A stretch of 64,000 nt of DNA, taken from contig PVNI01000003.1 in NCBI GenBank assembly GCA_003001795.1, positions 1-64,000 of the forward strand, given 5' to 3'. The number at the start of each line of letters is the position of its first letter. Position 1 is the first letter of the stretch. Source of the DNA: Actinomadura viridilutea. Its GTDB lineage: Bacteria > Actinomycetota > Actinomycetes > Streptosporangiales > Streptosporangiaceae. Below, one piece after another: positions 1 through 9,823 of the stretch. The translations under genes and the position numbers were made by a program. The notes below the pieces were generated by a model. The model searched no databases. It had not been told where the DNA came from and was given only the letters and a program-made list of their open reading frames with translations.

Positions 1-3000
1 GGCAACGGCGCCCACCCCGGCGCACGACCCTCCACCCGCGCCGCATACGCCGCGATCACATCACGCGCCAACGGAGCCATCGACCACCCGTCGCCGGCGA
101 CGTGGTGCAGCACCAGCAGCGCCACGTGCTCGTCCGGGCCGAGCCGGAAGAGGTGGGCGCGCAGCGGCGGCTCGGCGGAGATGTCGAACGGTCGTCCCGC
201 GGCGGCGGCCAGGTGCGCGGGCAGTTCGGCCTCGGTGACGTCGGCGACGTGCGGTTCGGGACGTGCGGCGGACGGGTCGAGGACGAGCTGGCGCGGCACT
301 CCGCCGCTGTCGGGCAGGATCGTGCGCAGCGACTCGTGCCGGGCCACGACGTCGCCGAGCGCGGCGCGCAGCGCGTCGCGGTCGAGGGCGCCGCGGATGC
401 GCAGCGCCACGGGCATGTTGTAGGTCGCCGACGGGCCTTCGAAGCGGTTGAGGAACCACAGCCGCCGCTGCGCGTACGACAGCGGGACCGGGTCCGGCCG
501 TTCCCGGCGTTCCAGCGGCGGGCGGCCCGTCTCGCCGGCGGCGGCGAGCAGGGCGGACAGGCCGGCCACGGTGGGGGCCTCGAACAGGGCGCGGACGGGC
601 AGCTCGACGCCGAGGACGCGGCGGACGCGGCTGACGACCCGCATCGCGATCAGCGAGTTGCCGCCGAGCGCGAAGAAGTCGTCGTCGATGCCGACCCGGG
701 CGACGCCGAGCAGGTCCGCGACGATGGCGGCGAGGGCCTCCTCGCGGCCGTCGCGCGGCGCGCGGTAGGGCGCGGCGGCCGGCGCGGCCGGCGGCTCCGG
801 TCTCGGCAGCGCCTTGGTGTCGACCTTGCCGTTGGGGGTCAGGGGCAGCTCGTCCAGCACGACGACGGCGGACGGGACCATCGCCTCCGGCAGGTGCGCC
901 CGCACGTGGGCGCGCAGCTCCTCGGGGTCCACGGTCCGGCCCGGCGCGGGGACGACGTACGCCACGAGCTGCTTGACGGTCGGCCCGGCGGCGGGGCGGC
1001 GGAGCCGGTCGGCGCCCGGCAGGCGCAGGTCCCCGAGCGTCGTCTCGGGGTCGGCGGCGACGGCCTCGAGGACGTCGACGTACCAGGCGGCCAGGCGTTC
1101 GACGGTGGCCTGGTCGAACAGGTCGCGGGCGTACTCGATGGTCCCGGCGAGCCCGCCGCGACCGTCCCGGTAGGGCTCCAGCAGGAACTCCAGGTCGAAC
1201 TTGGCGACGCCGACGTCCACCGGTTCCACGGCCACCCTGAGCCCCGGCAGGTCGATCTGCGCCTCGGGGTTGTTCTGCAGGGTGAGCATGACCTGGAACA
1301 GCGGGTGCCGGGCGAGGGAGCGGCGCGGGTTCAGCACCTCGACGAGGCGTTCGAACGGCACGTCCTGGTGGGCGAACGCCGCCAGGTCCGTCTCCCGCAC
1401 CCGCGCCAGCAGCTCGCCGAACGCGGGGTCGCCGGAGGTGTCGGTCCGCAGCACGAGCGTGTTGACGAACACGCCGACGAGATCGTCCAGCCTGGGGTCG
1501 GTGCGGCCCGCGACCGGCGTCCCGATCGGAATGTCGGTGCCGGCGCCGAGGCGGGTGAGAAGTGCGGCCAGCGCCGCCTGCAGCACCATGAAGACGGTGA
1601 CGTTGTGGCGGCGGGCCACGGCGGCGAGCGCCTCGTACAGGCGTTCGGGCACGTCGAAGGGGACCTGGCCGCCGCGGTAGGAGGCGCGGGCGGGGCGGGG
1701 CCGGTCGGTCGGCAGGTCGATCTCGTCGGGCACGCCGGCGAGCGTCCGGCGCCAGAACTCCAGCTGCCGGGCGGCCGGGCTGTCCGGGTCGTCCTCGGAG
1801 CCGAGCAGGTCGCGCTGCCACAGCGCGTAGTCGGCGTATCGGACGGGGAGCGGCTCCCAGTCGGGGGCGCGCCCGTCGCGGCGGGCCAGGTAGGCGGTGA
1901 TGACGTCCCGCGCCAGCGGCGCCATCGACCAGCCGTCGCCGGCGATGTGGTGCAGCACGATCAGCAGGACGTGCTCGTCGTCGCGGATCCGGTACAGGTG
2001 GGCGCGGACGGGCAGGTCGCGGGACAGGTCGAAGCCGCGGGCGGCGTCGGCGGCCAGGGCGGCGCGCAGGTCGCCCCCGTCCGGGACGCGCGTGATCTCC
2101 AGCCGCGGTTCGGCGTCGGGGAGGATCCGCTGGTAGGGGCGGCCGTCCCGGTCGCCGAAGACGGTGCGCAGCGGCTCGTGCCGTGCCACGACGTCGCGCA
2201 GCGCGGCGCGCATGGCCGCGTGGTCGAGCGGGCCGGTCAGCCGCAGCGGGATCGGCATGGAATAGGTGGCGGCCGGTCCCTCCAGGCGGTTCAGGAACCA
2301 CAGGCGTTCCTGCGCGTACGAGACGGGCAGCGGGTCGGGGCGGCGCTCGGCGGGCACGGGCCGCAGCGGGGGGCGTTCGGCGCGGGCTTCGGACGCGGCG
2401 CGTTCGGCCAGCCCGGCGACGGTCGGGGTCTCGAACACGGCGCGGACGGGCAGGTCGACCCCGAGGGCGGCGCGGGCGCGCGCCACGACGCGGGTGGCCT
2501 TCAGCGAGTCGCCGCCCAGGTCGAAGAAGCCGTCGTCCACGCCGACCCGTTCCACGCCCAGCACGTCGGCGACGATGCCGCACAGGATCTCTTCGCGGAC
2601 GTCGCGCGGGGCGCGTCCTCCGCCGGCGCTCGCGGTGAGATCGGGGGCGGGCAGGGCGGCGCGGTCGAGCTTGCCGTTGGGGGTGAGCGGCAGTTCGTCC
2701 AGCACGACGACGGCGGACGGCACCATGTAGTCCGGCAGCGCCGTGGCGGCGAACGCCCGCAGGTCCGCCGGGTCCGGGGCGGCGGCGCCCGGCGCGGGAA
2801 CGACGTAGGCGGCCAGCACGGTGTCCCCGGCGGCGTCCGTCCGGGCGACCACCACGCTGCGCGCCACGTCCGGGCGGCGGGCGAGCACCGCCTCGATCTC
2901 GCCGGGCTCGATCCGGAAGCCGCGCACCTTGACCTGGTCGTCGACCCGCCCCAGGTACTCGATCTGCCCGTCGCGGTTCCACCGCACCAGATCGCCCGTC

Positions 3001-5477
3001 CGGTACATGCGCTCGCCGGGCGGACCGAACGGGCACGCCACGAACCGTTCCGCGGTCAGACCGGGGCGGCGCAGGTAGCCGCGGGCCAGCCCGTCCCCCG
3101 CCACGTACAGCTCGCCCGGCACGCCCGCGGGGACCGGACGCAGCGCCGCGTCCAGCACGAACAGCCGCGTGTTGGCGACCGGACCGCCGATCGGCGCCGC
3201 GCCCTCGGCGTTGCCGTCGTCGAACCAGCCGGTGACGAAGACGGTCGCCTCGGTCGGTCCGTAGATGTTGGAGGCGCGGACGCCGGGCACGCGCTCGCGG
3301 GCGTCCCGCAGCAGCCTCGGCGGCAGCGCCTCGCCGCCGAACGCCAGGTCGTCGACGCGAAGGCGCAGGCCGTCGCGGGCCAGCAGCACCGCCAGGACGG
3401 ACGGGACGCCGCTGACCAGCGTCCCCTCCCAGCCGCCTCGTTCGGCGACCTCCAGCAGGTCCCGCACCACCTCGACGCGGCCGCCCACGGTGAGCGGGAC
3501 GAGCCACTCGAACACCGACACGTCGAAGTTCAGCGACGTGGAGAACAGCACGCGCCGCAGCCGGTCGGGGCCGTAGAACGCCGCGCTGCCCGCGCAGAAG
3601 TCGGCCAGGTTCGCGTGCGAGACGACCACGCCCTTGGGACGGCCGGTCGACCCCGACGTGTAGATGACGTAGGCGGCGTTGTCGGGACGCAGGGGCCGGA
3701 CCCGGTCGGCGTCGGTGACGTCGTCCGCGGGGTACGCGGTCAGCGTCAGCGCGTCCACTTCAATGCGCGGCGCCCCTTCCGGCAGGCGGGTGCCGCGGGT
3801 CGTCAGGACGCAGGCGGGCGCGGCGTCGTCCAGCATGAACGCGATGCGCTCGGCCGGGTAGGCCGGATCGATCGGCACGTACGCGGCCCCGGCCTTCAGC
3901 ACCGCCAGCGCCGCCGCCACCAGATCCGCGTCGCGCGGCAGCGCCAGCCCGACGACGTCCTCAGGGCCCACGCCCCGCTCGATCAGGTGCCGGGCCAGCC
4001 GGTTGGCCCGCGCGTTCAGCTCCGCGTACGTCACCGTCGTCCCGCCGTGGGCGACGGCGGTCGCGTCGGGCGTGCGGGCCGCCTGCGCCTCCACCAGTTG
4101 CGGCGCCAACGCGTCGGGCACGCGCAGGGCCGTGCCGGTCCCCTGCTTCAGTACGCGGGCCCGTTCCGCGGCGTCGAGGAGGTCCACCTCGTCCAGCCGC
4201 GTCGCCGGATCGGCCTCGGCCAGCCGCCGCAGGAGGCGCAGGTACCGGTCGTGGTGGGCGGCGACCTCCTCGGGGGTGTAGAGGTCCGGGTGCGCCTCGA
4301 AGTCGACCCGCATGCCGGAGCCGTCGAGGTTGTCGTAGATGTTGATCGACAGGTCGTCGATCGGGCCGGTGGTGAGGGCGTGCACCCGCGCGGGCAGGCC
4401 CGCGAAGTCCAGCCGGTTGTCGAACGCCATGATGTTGACGACCGGGCCGTACAGGCGGCGCCGCTCCCCCAGCAGCCGCAGGTCGCGCAGCAGGTCCTCG
4501 CGGCGGTAGCGCTGGTGGCGCAGCACCCGGGCGGCGGTCCGCGCGGTCGTGCGCACCAGCTCCTCGACGGTCATGTCCGGGCGGACGGCCACCCGCAGCG
4601 GGAGGACCGTGGACATCATCGCCGGCGTCTCCCGCGCCAGGCGCGTGGCGCGGCCGGTCACCGCCAGGCCCAGGATCACGTCGTCGACGCCGGTCATTCG
4701 CGCCACGTACGCGGCGGTCGCGGCGATCGCCAGCGCGGGCGTCGCGGTCCGCAACCGCCGCGCCCCCGCGGCCAGCCGCGCCGCCTCGTCCGGCCGCAGG
4801 GCGGCGACGCGGCTGAGGTAGTCGGCGGTCGGCTCGGCCATCCCGTCGGCGAGGCTCGCCGCCAGGGGACGGTCGGCGAACCGCTCCATCCAGAACGCGC
4901 GGTCCTTCTGGAAGCGCTCGCTCTCGCGGTAGGCGGCCTCCTCCGCCAGCAGCTCCCGGTACGAGCCGCGCGGGGCGGGCTCGTACTCCTCGCCGCGGGC
5001 CAGCCGGGTGTAGACCTCGGCGGCGCGGCGGCTGATGATCGAGCCGGAGTAGGCGTCCTGGATGACGTGGTGCGCGCGGAGGAACCACCAGTGCAGGTCC
5101 GGGGACAGCCGCAGCAGCGCGGTCGCGTAGAGCCGGTCGGCGTCCAGCGGCAGCGGCTCGGCCATGCGGGCGCGCATCCACGCCTCGGCGGCGGCGCGCG
5201 GGTCCGGCTCGCCGCTCAGGTCCACCAGCGGGATCGTCGCCGTCGGGTCGGGGCCGAGGATCTGGCGGGGCTCCCCGTCGCGTTCGGTCAGGCGCACGTG
5301 CAGGGCCTCCGCCTCGTGGGCGGCGACCCGCGCCACGCGGTCGAGCAACGCGTGGTCGACCGGGCCCTCGATCTCGATGTACTGCGCGATGTGGATCGGC
5401 GTCGCGGGCGTCAGCTGCTGCGCGTACCACACCCCGCGCTGCGCCGCCGAAAGTGGCACGTACTCAATGGAGGACAT
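1..5477 (-). CDS. Non-ribosomal peptide synthetase, 3' end outside window; C-A-T / C-[A fragment]-T / C
   Basis: One uninterrupted minus-strand frame from ATG at 5477 to the window edge (1825 residues seen). Domains: C1 with HHVIQDAYS at 136-144; A1 with TSGSTG from about 607 and the A10 lysine (NGKLDR) near 936; T1 with phosphopantetheine Ser991 (LGGDSL); C2 with HHIAGDGWS from 1176; an adenylation remnant at about 1500-1557 (QLVAYVV, LPEAMVP, NGKVDT with Lys1551); T2 with Ser1608 (LGGNSL); C3 with HHVAGDGWS from 1791. C1 opens with [14 protein letters not shown] and resembles EntF/DhbF-type condensation domains that accept an acyl starter; C2 and C3 look like ordinary LCL domains. Module 2 goes straight from the C-A linker to the A9/A10 end of an A domain, so motifs A1-A8 are absent. 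Likely makes a Dap-containing peptide with the genes at 5884-9771. My reading of the A1 pocket gives no confident substrate. Confidence 0.95.
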   Translation of the reverse strand, partial: MSSIEYVPLSAAQRGVWYAQQLTPATPIHIAQYIEIEGPVDHALLDRVARVAAHEAEALHVRLTERDGEPRQILGPDPTATIPLVDLSGEPDPRAAAEAWMRARMAEPLPLDADRLYATALLRLSPDLHWWFLRAHHVIQDAYSGSIISRRAAEVYTRLARGEEYEPAPRGSYRELLAEEAAYRESERFQKDRAFWMERFADRPLAASLADGMAEPTADYLSRVAALRPDEAARLAAGARRLRTATPALAIAATAAYVARMTGVDDVILGLAVTGRATRLARETPAMMSTVLPLRVAVRPDMTVEELVRTTARTAARVLRHQRYRREDLLRDLRLLGERRRLYGPVVNIMAFDNRLDFAGLPARVHALTTGPIDDLSINIYDNLDGSGMRVDFEAHPDLYTPEEVAAHHDRYLRLLRRLAEADPATRLDEVDLLDAAERARVLKQGTGTALRVPDALAPQLVEAQAARTPDATAVAHGGTTVTYAELNARANRLARHLIERGVGPEDVVGLALPRDADLVAAALAVLKAGAAYVPIDPAYPAERIAFMLDDAAPACVLTTRGTRLPEGAPRIEVDALTLTAYPADDVTDADRVRPLRPDNAAYVIYTSGSTGRPKGVVVSHANLADFCAGSAAFYGPDRLRRVLFSTSLNFDVSVFEWLVPLTVGGRVEVVRDLLEVAERGGWEGTLVSGVPSVLAVLLARDGLRLRVDDLAFGGEALPPRLLRDARERVPGVRASNIYGPTEATVFVTGWFDDGNAEGAAPIGGPVANTRLFVLDAALRPVPAGVPGELYVAGDGLARGYLRRPGLTAERFVACPFGPPGERMYRTGDLVRWNRDGQIEYLGRVDDQVKVRGFRIEPGEIEAVLARRPDVARSVVVARTDAAGDTVLAAYVVPAPGAAAPDPADLRAFAATALPDYMVPSAVVVLDELPLTPNGKLDRAALPAPDLTASAGGGRAPRDVREEILCGIVADVLGVERVGVDDGFFDLGGDSLKATRVVARARAALGVDLPVRAVFETPTVAGLAERAASEARAERPPLRPVPAERRPDPLPVSYAQERLWFLNRLEGPAATYSMPIPLRLTGPLDHAAMRAALRDVVARHEPLRTVFGDRDGRPYQRILPDAEPRLEITRVPDGGDLRAALAADAARGFDLSRDLPVRAHLYRIRDDEHVLLIVLHHIAGDGWSMAPLARDVITAYLARRDGRAPDWEPLPVRYADYALWQRDLLGSEDDPDSPAARQLEFWRRTLAGVPDEIDLPTDRPRPARASYRGGQVPFDVPERLYEALAAVARRHNVTVFMVLQAALAALLTRLGAGTDIPIGTPVAGRTDPRLDDLVGVFVNTLVLRTDTSGDPAFGELLARVRETDLAAFAHQDVPFERLVEVLNPRRSLARHPLFQVMLTLQNNPEAQIDLPGLRVAVEPVDVGVAKFDLEFLLEPYRDGRGGLAGTIEYARDLFDQATVERLAAWYVDVLEAVAADPETTLGDLRLPGADRLRRPAAGPTVKQLVAYVVPAPGRTVDPEELRAHVRAHLPEAMVPSAVVVLDELPLTPNGKVDTKALPRPEPPAAPAAAPYRAPRDGREEALAAIVADLLGVARVGIDDDFFALGGNSLIAMRVVSRVRRVLGVELPVRALFEAPTVAGLSALLAAAGETGRPPLERRERPDPVPLSYAQRRLWFLNRFEGPSATYNMPVALRIRGALDRDALRAALGDVVARHESLRTILPDSGGVPRQLVLDPSAARPEPHVADVTEAELPAHLAAAAGRPFDISAEPPLRAHLFRLGPDEHVALLVLHHVAGDGWSMAPLARDVIAAYAARVEGRAPGWAPL

Positions 5478-5883
5478 CAGGCAATTGCTTTCCCGGTCGC
5501 GAGGGGATTTCGATTCCGCGACAAGTGACCACCGAAGTTGCGAGCCGTTCCCCGTCCCCTTTCCCCGAGTCGCGGCCCGGCCCCCGTGCACCGAGCGCGC
5601 CGTCCCGGTCGCGCTCCGGATTGCCCGGGCCGGCAGGTGCGGCCGCCGCTTTGTCGGCCCGGATGGGGATCCGCCCTCCGACCTTGTCTACCGCCGAGTA
5701 GCGGGGCCACAGTCAACCAGCCCGTCCGGCGGACTGGCAATCCCCCAAAAAGCAGAACTTGCCCCGGCGAAATGCTCACGCCCGTGACAAAAGCGCGCCC
5801 GCGCCGCCGCGCGCCGCGCCCGCCGGGCGCGCGGCGGGTGACAAAGAACGGCGACCGATCAAGGACGGCGCGATTACCGTGCG
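5478..5883. other. Intergenic region between adenylation gene and NRPS gene
   Basis: About 400 bp without a gene, in front of the NRPS on the minus strand. It holds the hairpin listed at 5804-5837. A weak promoter-like pair is visible on the minus strand: TTGACT (complement of 5711-5716) and TAGACA (complement of 5684-5689). The 21-nt spacing is too long to trust. No clear iron box is visible. Confidence 0.5.
5804..5837 (-). terminator. Hairpin downstream of the adenylation gene
   Basis: Perfect 12-bp inverted repeat (5804-5815 pairs with 5826-5837) with a 10-nt loop, 47 bp past the stop of the minus-strand adenylation gene. On the minus strand it is followed within about 10 nt by GCGCTTTTG, so a short T-run is present. 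It could attenuate readthrough from the adenylation gene into the NRPS. Confidence 0.5.
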
Positions 5884-7410
5884 TTATGGCCGCGGCGGCG
5901 CGGGGTGCTCGTGGACCACCACGGCGGCGGCGCCGACGGACGGGTGCCGCCGCAGCACGGCCTCGATCTCGCCCAGCTCCATCCGCACCCCGGCGATCTT
6001 GACCTGGCGGTCCACGCGGCCCAGGTACTGCAGGACGGGCCGGTCCTCCCCGCCCTCCCCCGGCGGCAGCAGCCGGACGGCGTCGCCGGTGCGGTACAGC
6101 CGTCCCGCCGGGTCGAAGGGGTCGCGGTAGAAGGCGGCGCGGGTGCGTTCGGGGTCGCCCAGGTAGCCGCGTCCCACGCAGACGCCGCCGACGAACAGCT
6201 CGCCCGTCTCGCCGAGGTCGCAGGCGCGCCAGGCGCCGTCGTCCTCGCCGCGCAGCACGTACAGCCGCGCGTTGACGATCGGCGTGCCGATGGGCAGGCG
6301 CAGCAGGTCCAGGTCGCCCTCGGTGACCACGTGGTGGGTGACGTCGTCGGAGCACTCGGTGGGGCCGTAGGCGTTGAGCAGCCGCGCGTGCGGCGCCGCG
6401 GCCAGCCAGCGGCGCGCCAGCTCGGCGGGCAGCTCCTCCCCGGTGGCGATCATCCAGCGCAGCCCGTCCGGCACGCCGGACCGGCCGGAGTCGGCCGCCA
6501 GGTCGTCCAGCAGGTGCCGCACCATGGTGGGCACCAGCTCCGCGACCGTGATGCCGCGCCGCTCCACGGCCCGCGCGAACGCGACCGGGTCGTGCGCCGC
6601 CTCGTCCTCGACCACCTCCACGCGGCCGCCGACGAGCAGCGGGCACAGCATCTGCCACACCGAGATGTCGAAGCCGAGCGGGGCGGTCTGGGCCACCGCG
6701 TCGTCCGCGGTCAGCCCCAGGTCGACGATCTTGGCGTGCAGGTGGTTGACCATGCCGCGGTGCTCGACGACCGCGCCCTTGGGCCGGCCGGTCGACCCGG
6801 AGGTGAACAGCACGTACCGGGGCTGGTCCAGGGAGTCGAGCCGGGCGGGCCCTTGCCAGGGCGGGCACTGCTCCGCCTCCGACGCCCGGACGATCCGGCA
6901 TCCGGCCTCCCGCGCCCCGTCGACCAGCGCCGATCCCCGCGCGGAGGCGTCGTCGGCGACGAGCAGGAGGCCGGCTCCGGCCTGGTCGAGGACGTCGCGG
7001 ACGCGGGCCGCGGGCCAGGCGGTGTCGACGGGCACGTACAGGGCGCCGACCAGTTCGATCGCCAGGAACGCCGCGACCACGGCGGCGCCGCGCTCCCCGC
7101 CGACGCCGACCACGGTGCCCGGCTCGACGCCCGAGCGCTCCAGCAGCGCGGCCAGGCGGCGCGCCTCGGCGGCCAGGTCGGCGTAGGTGAGGCGGCGGTG
7201 GCGGTCGCGCACGGCGAGCCGGTCGCCCTCGGCGGCGCGGCGCTCCACCCGCGCGATGACGGGTTCGCCCAGCTCGACGGCGTGGTCGCGCGTCATCCCG
7301 TACCGGGCCGCGCGCTCCCGGGCGCGTTCGGCCTGGTCGTCGGGGAGCGGCAGCGCGGGCAGCTCGTCCAGGGTGAGCAGCCGGTCGACGGCCCGTCCGC
7401 GAGCACTCAT
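5884..7410 (-). CDS. Stand-alone adenylation protein truncated after motif A8 (probable Dap-activating A core)
   Basis: 508 residues of AMP-binding (NRPS adenylation) family. Visible motifs: A3 [11 protein letters not shown] (202-212), A4 FDISVW (247-252), A5 NAYGPTE (346-352), A6 GELFVGGVCVGRGYL, A7 YRTGD, A8 GRVDRQVKIAG (464-474). The protein ends 25-30 residues after A8. It therefore lacks A9 and the A10 motif whose lysine is normally needed for adenylation, and it has no carrier domain. My hand reading of the pocket is D-I-W-E-I-T-A-D-D, which from memory resembles codes for short diamino acids (Dab type) and fits the Dap genes next door. ATG 7410 is chosen over GTG 7416 because a GGAG lies 7 nt upstream. 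The missing A9/A10 part is what module 2 of the adjacent NRPS retains. Confidence 0.92.
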   Translation of the reverse strand: MSARGRAVDRLLTLDELPALPLPDDQAERARERAARYGMTRDHAVELGEPVIARVERRAAEGDRLAVRDRHRRLTYADLAAEARRLAALLERSGVEPGTVVGVGGERGAAVVAAFLAIELVGALYVPVDTAWPAARVRDVLDQAGAGLLLVADDASARGSALVDGAREAGCRIVRASEAEQCPPWQGPARLDSLDQPRYVLFTSGSTGRPKGAVVEHRGMVNHLHAKIVDLGLTADDAVAQTAPLGFDISVWQMLCPLLVGGRVEVVEDEAAHDPVAFARAVERRGITVAELVPTMVRHLLDDLAADSGRSGVPDGLRWMIATGEELPAELARRWLAAAPHARLLNAYGPTECSDDVTHHVVTEGDLDLLRLPIGTPIVNARLYVLRGEDDGAWRACDLGETGELFVGGVCVGRGYLGDPERTRAAFYRDPFDPAGRLYRTGDAVRLLPPGEGGEDRPVLQYLGRVDRQVKIAGVRMELGEIEAVLRRHPSVGAAAVVVHEHPAPPRP

Positions 7411-7696
7411 GTTCACTCTCCGTGAGGTCCGACGTCGTTCCCGTCATCACAAAAAAGCACCGCGACGTCAGCTTATGGCGCCTTCCGCGAAGATTCTCGC
7501 TTTCCGTGCTACGCGCCGGTAAGTAGGGGGTTGCGGGGGGACATGCCCGAAGGTACGGTGATGATCCGCCATGGGCCCCGGCGCCTTGGCGCGGATTCGG
7601 GGGGCTCGGGAGCGACGAAAGCCATTCCGGGAAATTCGGCGCGGTTCCCGGGGGCTCCGCCGAACCGCCAAATGCCATTTGTTCGAGGGTGGCAGC
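7411..7696. other. Divergent promoter region between adenylation gene and sbnA
   Basis: About 285 bp separating divergent transcripts. A hairpin (7641-7647 pairs with 7662-7668, 7-bp stem, 14-nt loop) lies just upstream of the sbnA start, in its probable leader. I see no DtxR/IdeR-type iron box. The open frame extending upstream to 7571 has no ribosome site and is probably not translated. Confidence 0.45.
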
Positions 7697-8755
7697 GTGC
7701 CCATCATCAGCTCGCCGCAGGACTTCAATGTCGAAGATCTCTACGTGGACCTCCGGCCGGTGCTCGGCTGCCCCCTCTACCTCAAGTGCGAGGGCTTCAA
7801 TTTCGCCGGGTCGGTCAAGCTGAAGGCGGCCGCGGAGATGGTCGACGCGGCCGAGCGGGTCGGCGCGCTGACCCCCGACTCGGTCCTGGTGGAGTCGTCC
7901 TCGGGCAACCTGGGCGTGGCGCTCAGCGTCATCGCCGCGGCCCGCGGCCACCGGTTCCTCTGCGTCACCGACCCGCGCTGCAACCCCGCGACGATGCGGC
8001 TGATGCGGGCCCTCGGCGCCGAGGTCCGGGTGGTCTCCCGGCCCGACGCGGCGGGCGGCTACCTGGAGAGCCGCATCTCCTACGTGCGCGAGCTGTGCGC
8101 GTCCGACGACCGCTACCTGTGGCTCAACCAGTACGCCAATCCCAACAACTGGCTGGCGCACTACCGCGGCACCGCGCCCGCGATCGACCGCGGCTTCCCG
8201 GGCCTGGAGGTGCTGTTCGTCGGGGCGGGCACCACCGGCACCCTCATGGGCTGCGCGCGCTACTTCCGGGAGCGGCGGCGCCCCGTCACGATCGTGGCGG
8301 TGGACGCGGTCGGCTCGGTCACCTTCGGCGGCGCCCCCGGGCGGCGCCTGGTGCCCGGGCTGGGCACGAGCAGCCGCCCGCCGCTGGTCGACGAGTCCTA
8401 TATCGACGACGTGGTGCACGTGCCGGAGACCGACACCATCCGCACCGTCCACCGGTTGTCGGCGCGCGGATTCCTGTTCGGCGGCTCCACCGGCACCGTG
8501 GTGTCGGGCGCCGAGCGGTGGCTGGCCGCCAAGTATCCCGGCGCCGACCCGGTCGCCGTCGCGATAGCGCCCGACCTGGGCGAACGCTATCTGGACTCGC
8601 TGTACGAGGAGCGCTGGCTGCGCCGCCACTTCCCCGACCTGGCGGACGAGCTGTTCCCCGGCCCGGCGTCCGGCGACCGCTCCGCCGCCGACCCGCTCAC
8701 CGACCACGCCGACCCGCTCACCGACCGCGCCGACCCGCGACGGAGCCGCACATGA
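7697..8755 (+). CDS. sbnA: SbnA-type 2,3-diaminopropionate synthase subunit (PLP, cysteine-synthase fold)
   Basis: 352 residues of the PLP-dependent cysteine synthase/CBS fold. The probable Schiff-base lysine is Lys41 in GSVKLKAA, and the phosphate-binding loop is SSSGNLGVA. In the family, SbnA joins O-phospho-L-serine and L-glutamate to give N-(1-amino-1-carboxyl-2-ethyl)-glutamate, which SbnB cleaves to L-Dap. Start GTG 7697 is chosen because GAGGG lies just upstream and the protein then begins at the family N-terminus. It overlaps sbnB by 4 bp (ATGA), so the two are probably co-translated. The C-terminus carries an in-frame repeat (ADPLTDH, ADPLTDR, ADPRRSRT), absent from the enzyme fold and probably recent. 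Confidence 0.9.
   Translation: MPIISSPQDFNVEDLYVDLRPVLGCPLYLKCEGFNFAGSVKLKAAAEMVDAAERVGALTPDSVLVESSSGNLGVALSVIAAARGHRFLCVTDPRCNPATMRLMRALGAEVRVVSRPDAAGGYLESRISYVRELCASDDRYLWLNQYANPNNWLAHYRGTAPAIDRGFPGLEVLFVGAGTTGTLMGCARYFRERRRPVTIVAVDAVGSVTFGGAPGRRLVPGLGTSSRPPLVDESYIDDVVHVPETDTIRTVHRLSARGFLFGGSTGTVVSGAERWLAAKYPGADPVAVAIAPDLGERYLDSLYEERWLRRHFPDLADELFPGPASGDRSAADPLTDHADPLTDRADPRRSRT
8687..8741 (+). repeat. 21-bp tandem repeat at sbnA 3' end
   Basis: Two near-identical 21-bp units (8687-8707, 8708-8728) and a partial third. They are in frame and encode the C-terminal ADPLTD(H/R) tail, ending just before the sbnA/sbnB overlap. Confidence 0.85.
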
Positions 8756-9771
8756 CCCAGCCCCCCTCCTTCGCCGTGATCCCGGGCGACCAGGTGGCGG
8801 ACGCCCTCGGCGGCCGCGAACGCCAGGTCATCGAGACCGTCGAGGCCGCCTACCGGCGGCACGGCGAGGGCGCCACCGTCAACCCCGACTCCTACTTCCT
8901 CCGCTTCCCCGACCGGCCGTCCGCGCGGATCATCGCGCTGCCCGCCTCGCTCGGCGAGGTGCACGGCATCAAGTGGATCGCCAGTTTCCCGGAGAACGTG
9001 GCGGACGGGCTGCCCCGCGCGTCGGCCGTGCTCGTCCTCAACGACGCCGAGACCGGCTACCCGTTCGCCTGCCTGGAAAGCTCGATCATCAGCGCGGCGC
9101 GCACCGCCGGGTCCGCCGCGCTGGCCGCGACCCGGCTCGCCGACGCGCGCGGCGCCGCCCGCCCGCGCCGCGCGGGCTTCGTCGGCGCCGGGCTGATCGC
9201 CCGCTACGTGCACACCTACCTGCGGGCGGCCGGGTTCGCGTTCGACGAGGTGGCGGTGCACGACCTGTCCCCGGTGCACGCGGCGGGCTTCCGCGGCTAC
9301 CTGGACCGCGCGGGCGAGTCCGCCGTCACCGTCCACGACCGGGCCGAGGACCTGATCCGCTCCTGCGACCTGGTGGTCTTCGCGACCGTGGCGGGCGAGC
9401 CGCACGTCGCCGACCCCGCCTGGTTCGCGCACGCGCCGCTGGTGCTGCACATCTCCCTGCGCGACCTGTCCCCGGAGATCATCCTGTCCGCGTGGAACGT
9501 CGTGGACGACGTCGACCACTGCCTGAAGGCCGGCACCTCCCCGCACCTGACCGAGCAGCGCGTCGGGCACCGCGGCTTCGTCGCCGGGACGCTCTACGAC
9601 GTGCTGACCGGCGCCCTGGTCCCGCCCGCCGACCGGCCCGTGATCTTCTCCCCGTTCGGCCTGGGCGTCCTCGACCTGGCCGTGGCGCTGCAGGTTTACG
9701 AGCACGTCGCCGCCGCCGGCCGGCTGCACACGGTCCCGAACTTCTTCCACGAGCTCGACCGCTACGGGTGA
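8752..9771 (+). CDS. sbnB: SbnB-type N-(1-amino-1-carboxyl-2-ethyl)-glutamate dehydrogenase
   Basis: 339 residues, ornithine cyclodeaminase/mu-crystallin family, about the length of SbnB. The Rossmann motif GFVGAGLIARYV is visible mid-protein, preceded by the substrate-site stretch with IKWIASFPEN. Family knowledge: SbnB oxidatively hydrolyses the SbnA product with NAD+, releasing L-2,3-diaminopropionate and 2-oxoglutarate. The ATG overlaps the sbnA stop. The pairing with sbnA and an orphan adenylation gene makes Dap supply for the NRPS the most likely role. Confidence 0.9.
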   Translation: MTQPPSFAVIPGDQVADALGGRERQVIETVEAAYRRHGEGATVNPDSYFLRFPDRPSARIIALPASLGEVHGIKWIASFPENVADGLPRASAVLVLNDAETGYPFACLESSIISAARTAGSAALAATRLADARGAARPRRAGFVGAGLIARYVHTYLRAAGFAFDEVAVHDLSPVHAAGFRGYLDRAGESAVTVHDRAEDLIRSCDLVVFATVAGEPHVADPAWFAHAPLVLHISLRDLSPEIILSAWNVVDDVDHCLKAGTSPHLTEQRVGHRGFVAGTLYDVLTGALVPPADRPVIFSPFGLGVLDLAVALQVYEHVAAAGRLHTVPNFFHELDRYG

Positions 9772-9823
9772 GACGGGCCCGGCGCCCGTGTCTGAACCGC
9801 CGCGCAGGGGGCATGGGGCCGAC

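Noticed and set aside
61..3507. Long open frames on both strands across the NRPS, such as the minus frame 61-3507 and the plus frame 102-5528
   Set aside because: They are Arg/Pro/Ala-rich shadows. The real frame carries every C, A and T motif.
2641..4200. Assigning a substrate to A1 from its pocket (D-V-F-S-A-G-I-V-F by hand)
   Set aside because: The hand alignment is uncertain and matches no code that I can name with confidence.
5684..5716. TTGACT / TAGACA pair as NRPS promoter
   Set aside because: The 21-nt spacer is too long, and other pairs can be drawn in this region.
7571..7696. N-terminal extension of sbnA from 7571
   Set aside because: Arg-rich translation not found in the family; the GTG at 7697 has a ribosome site and the family start.
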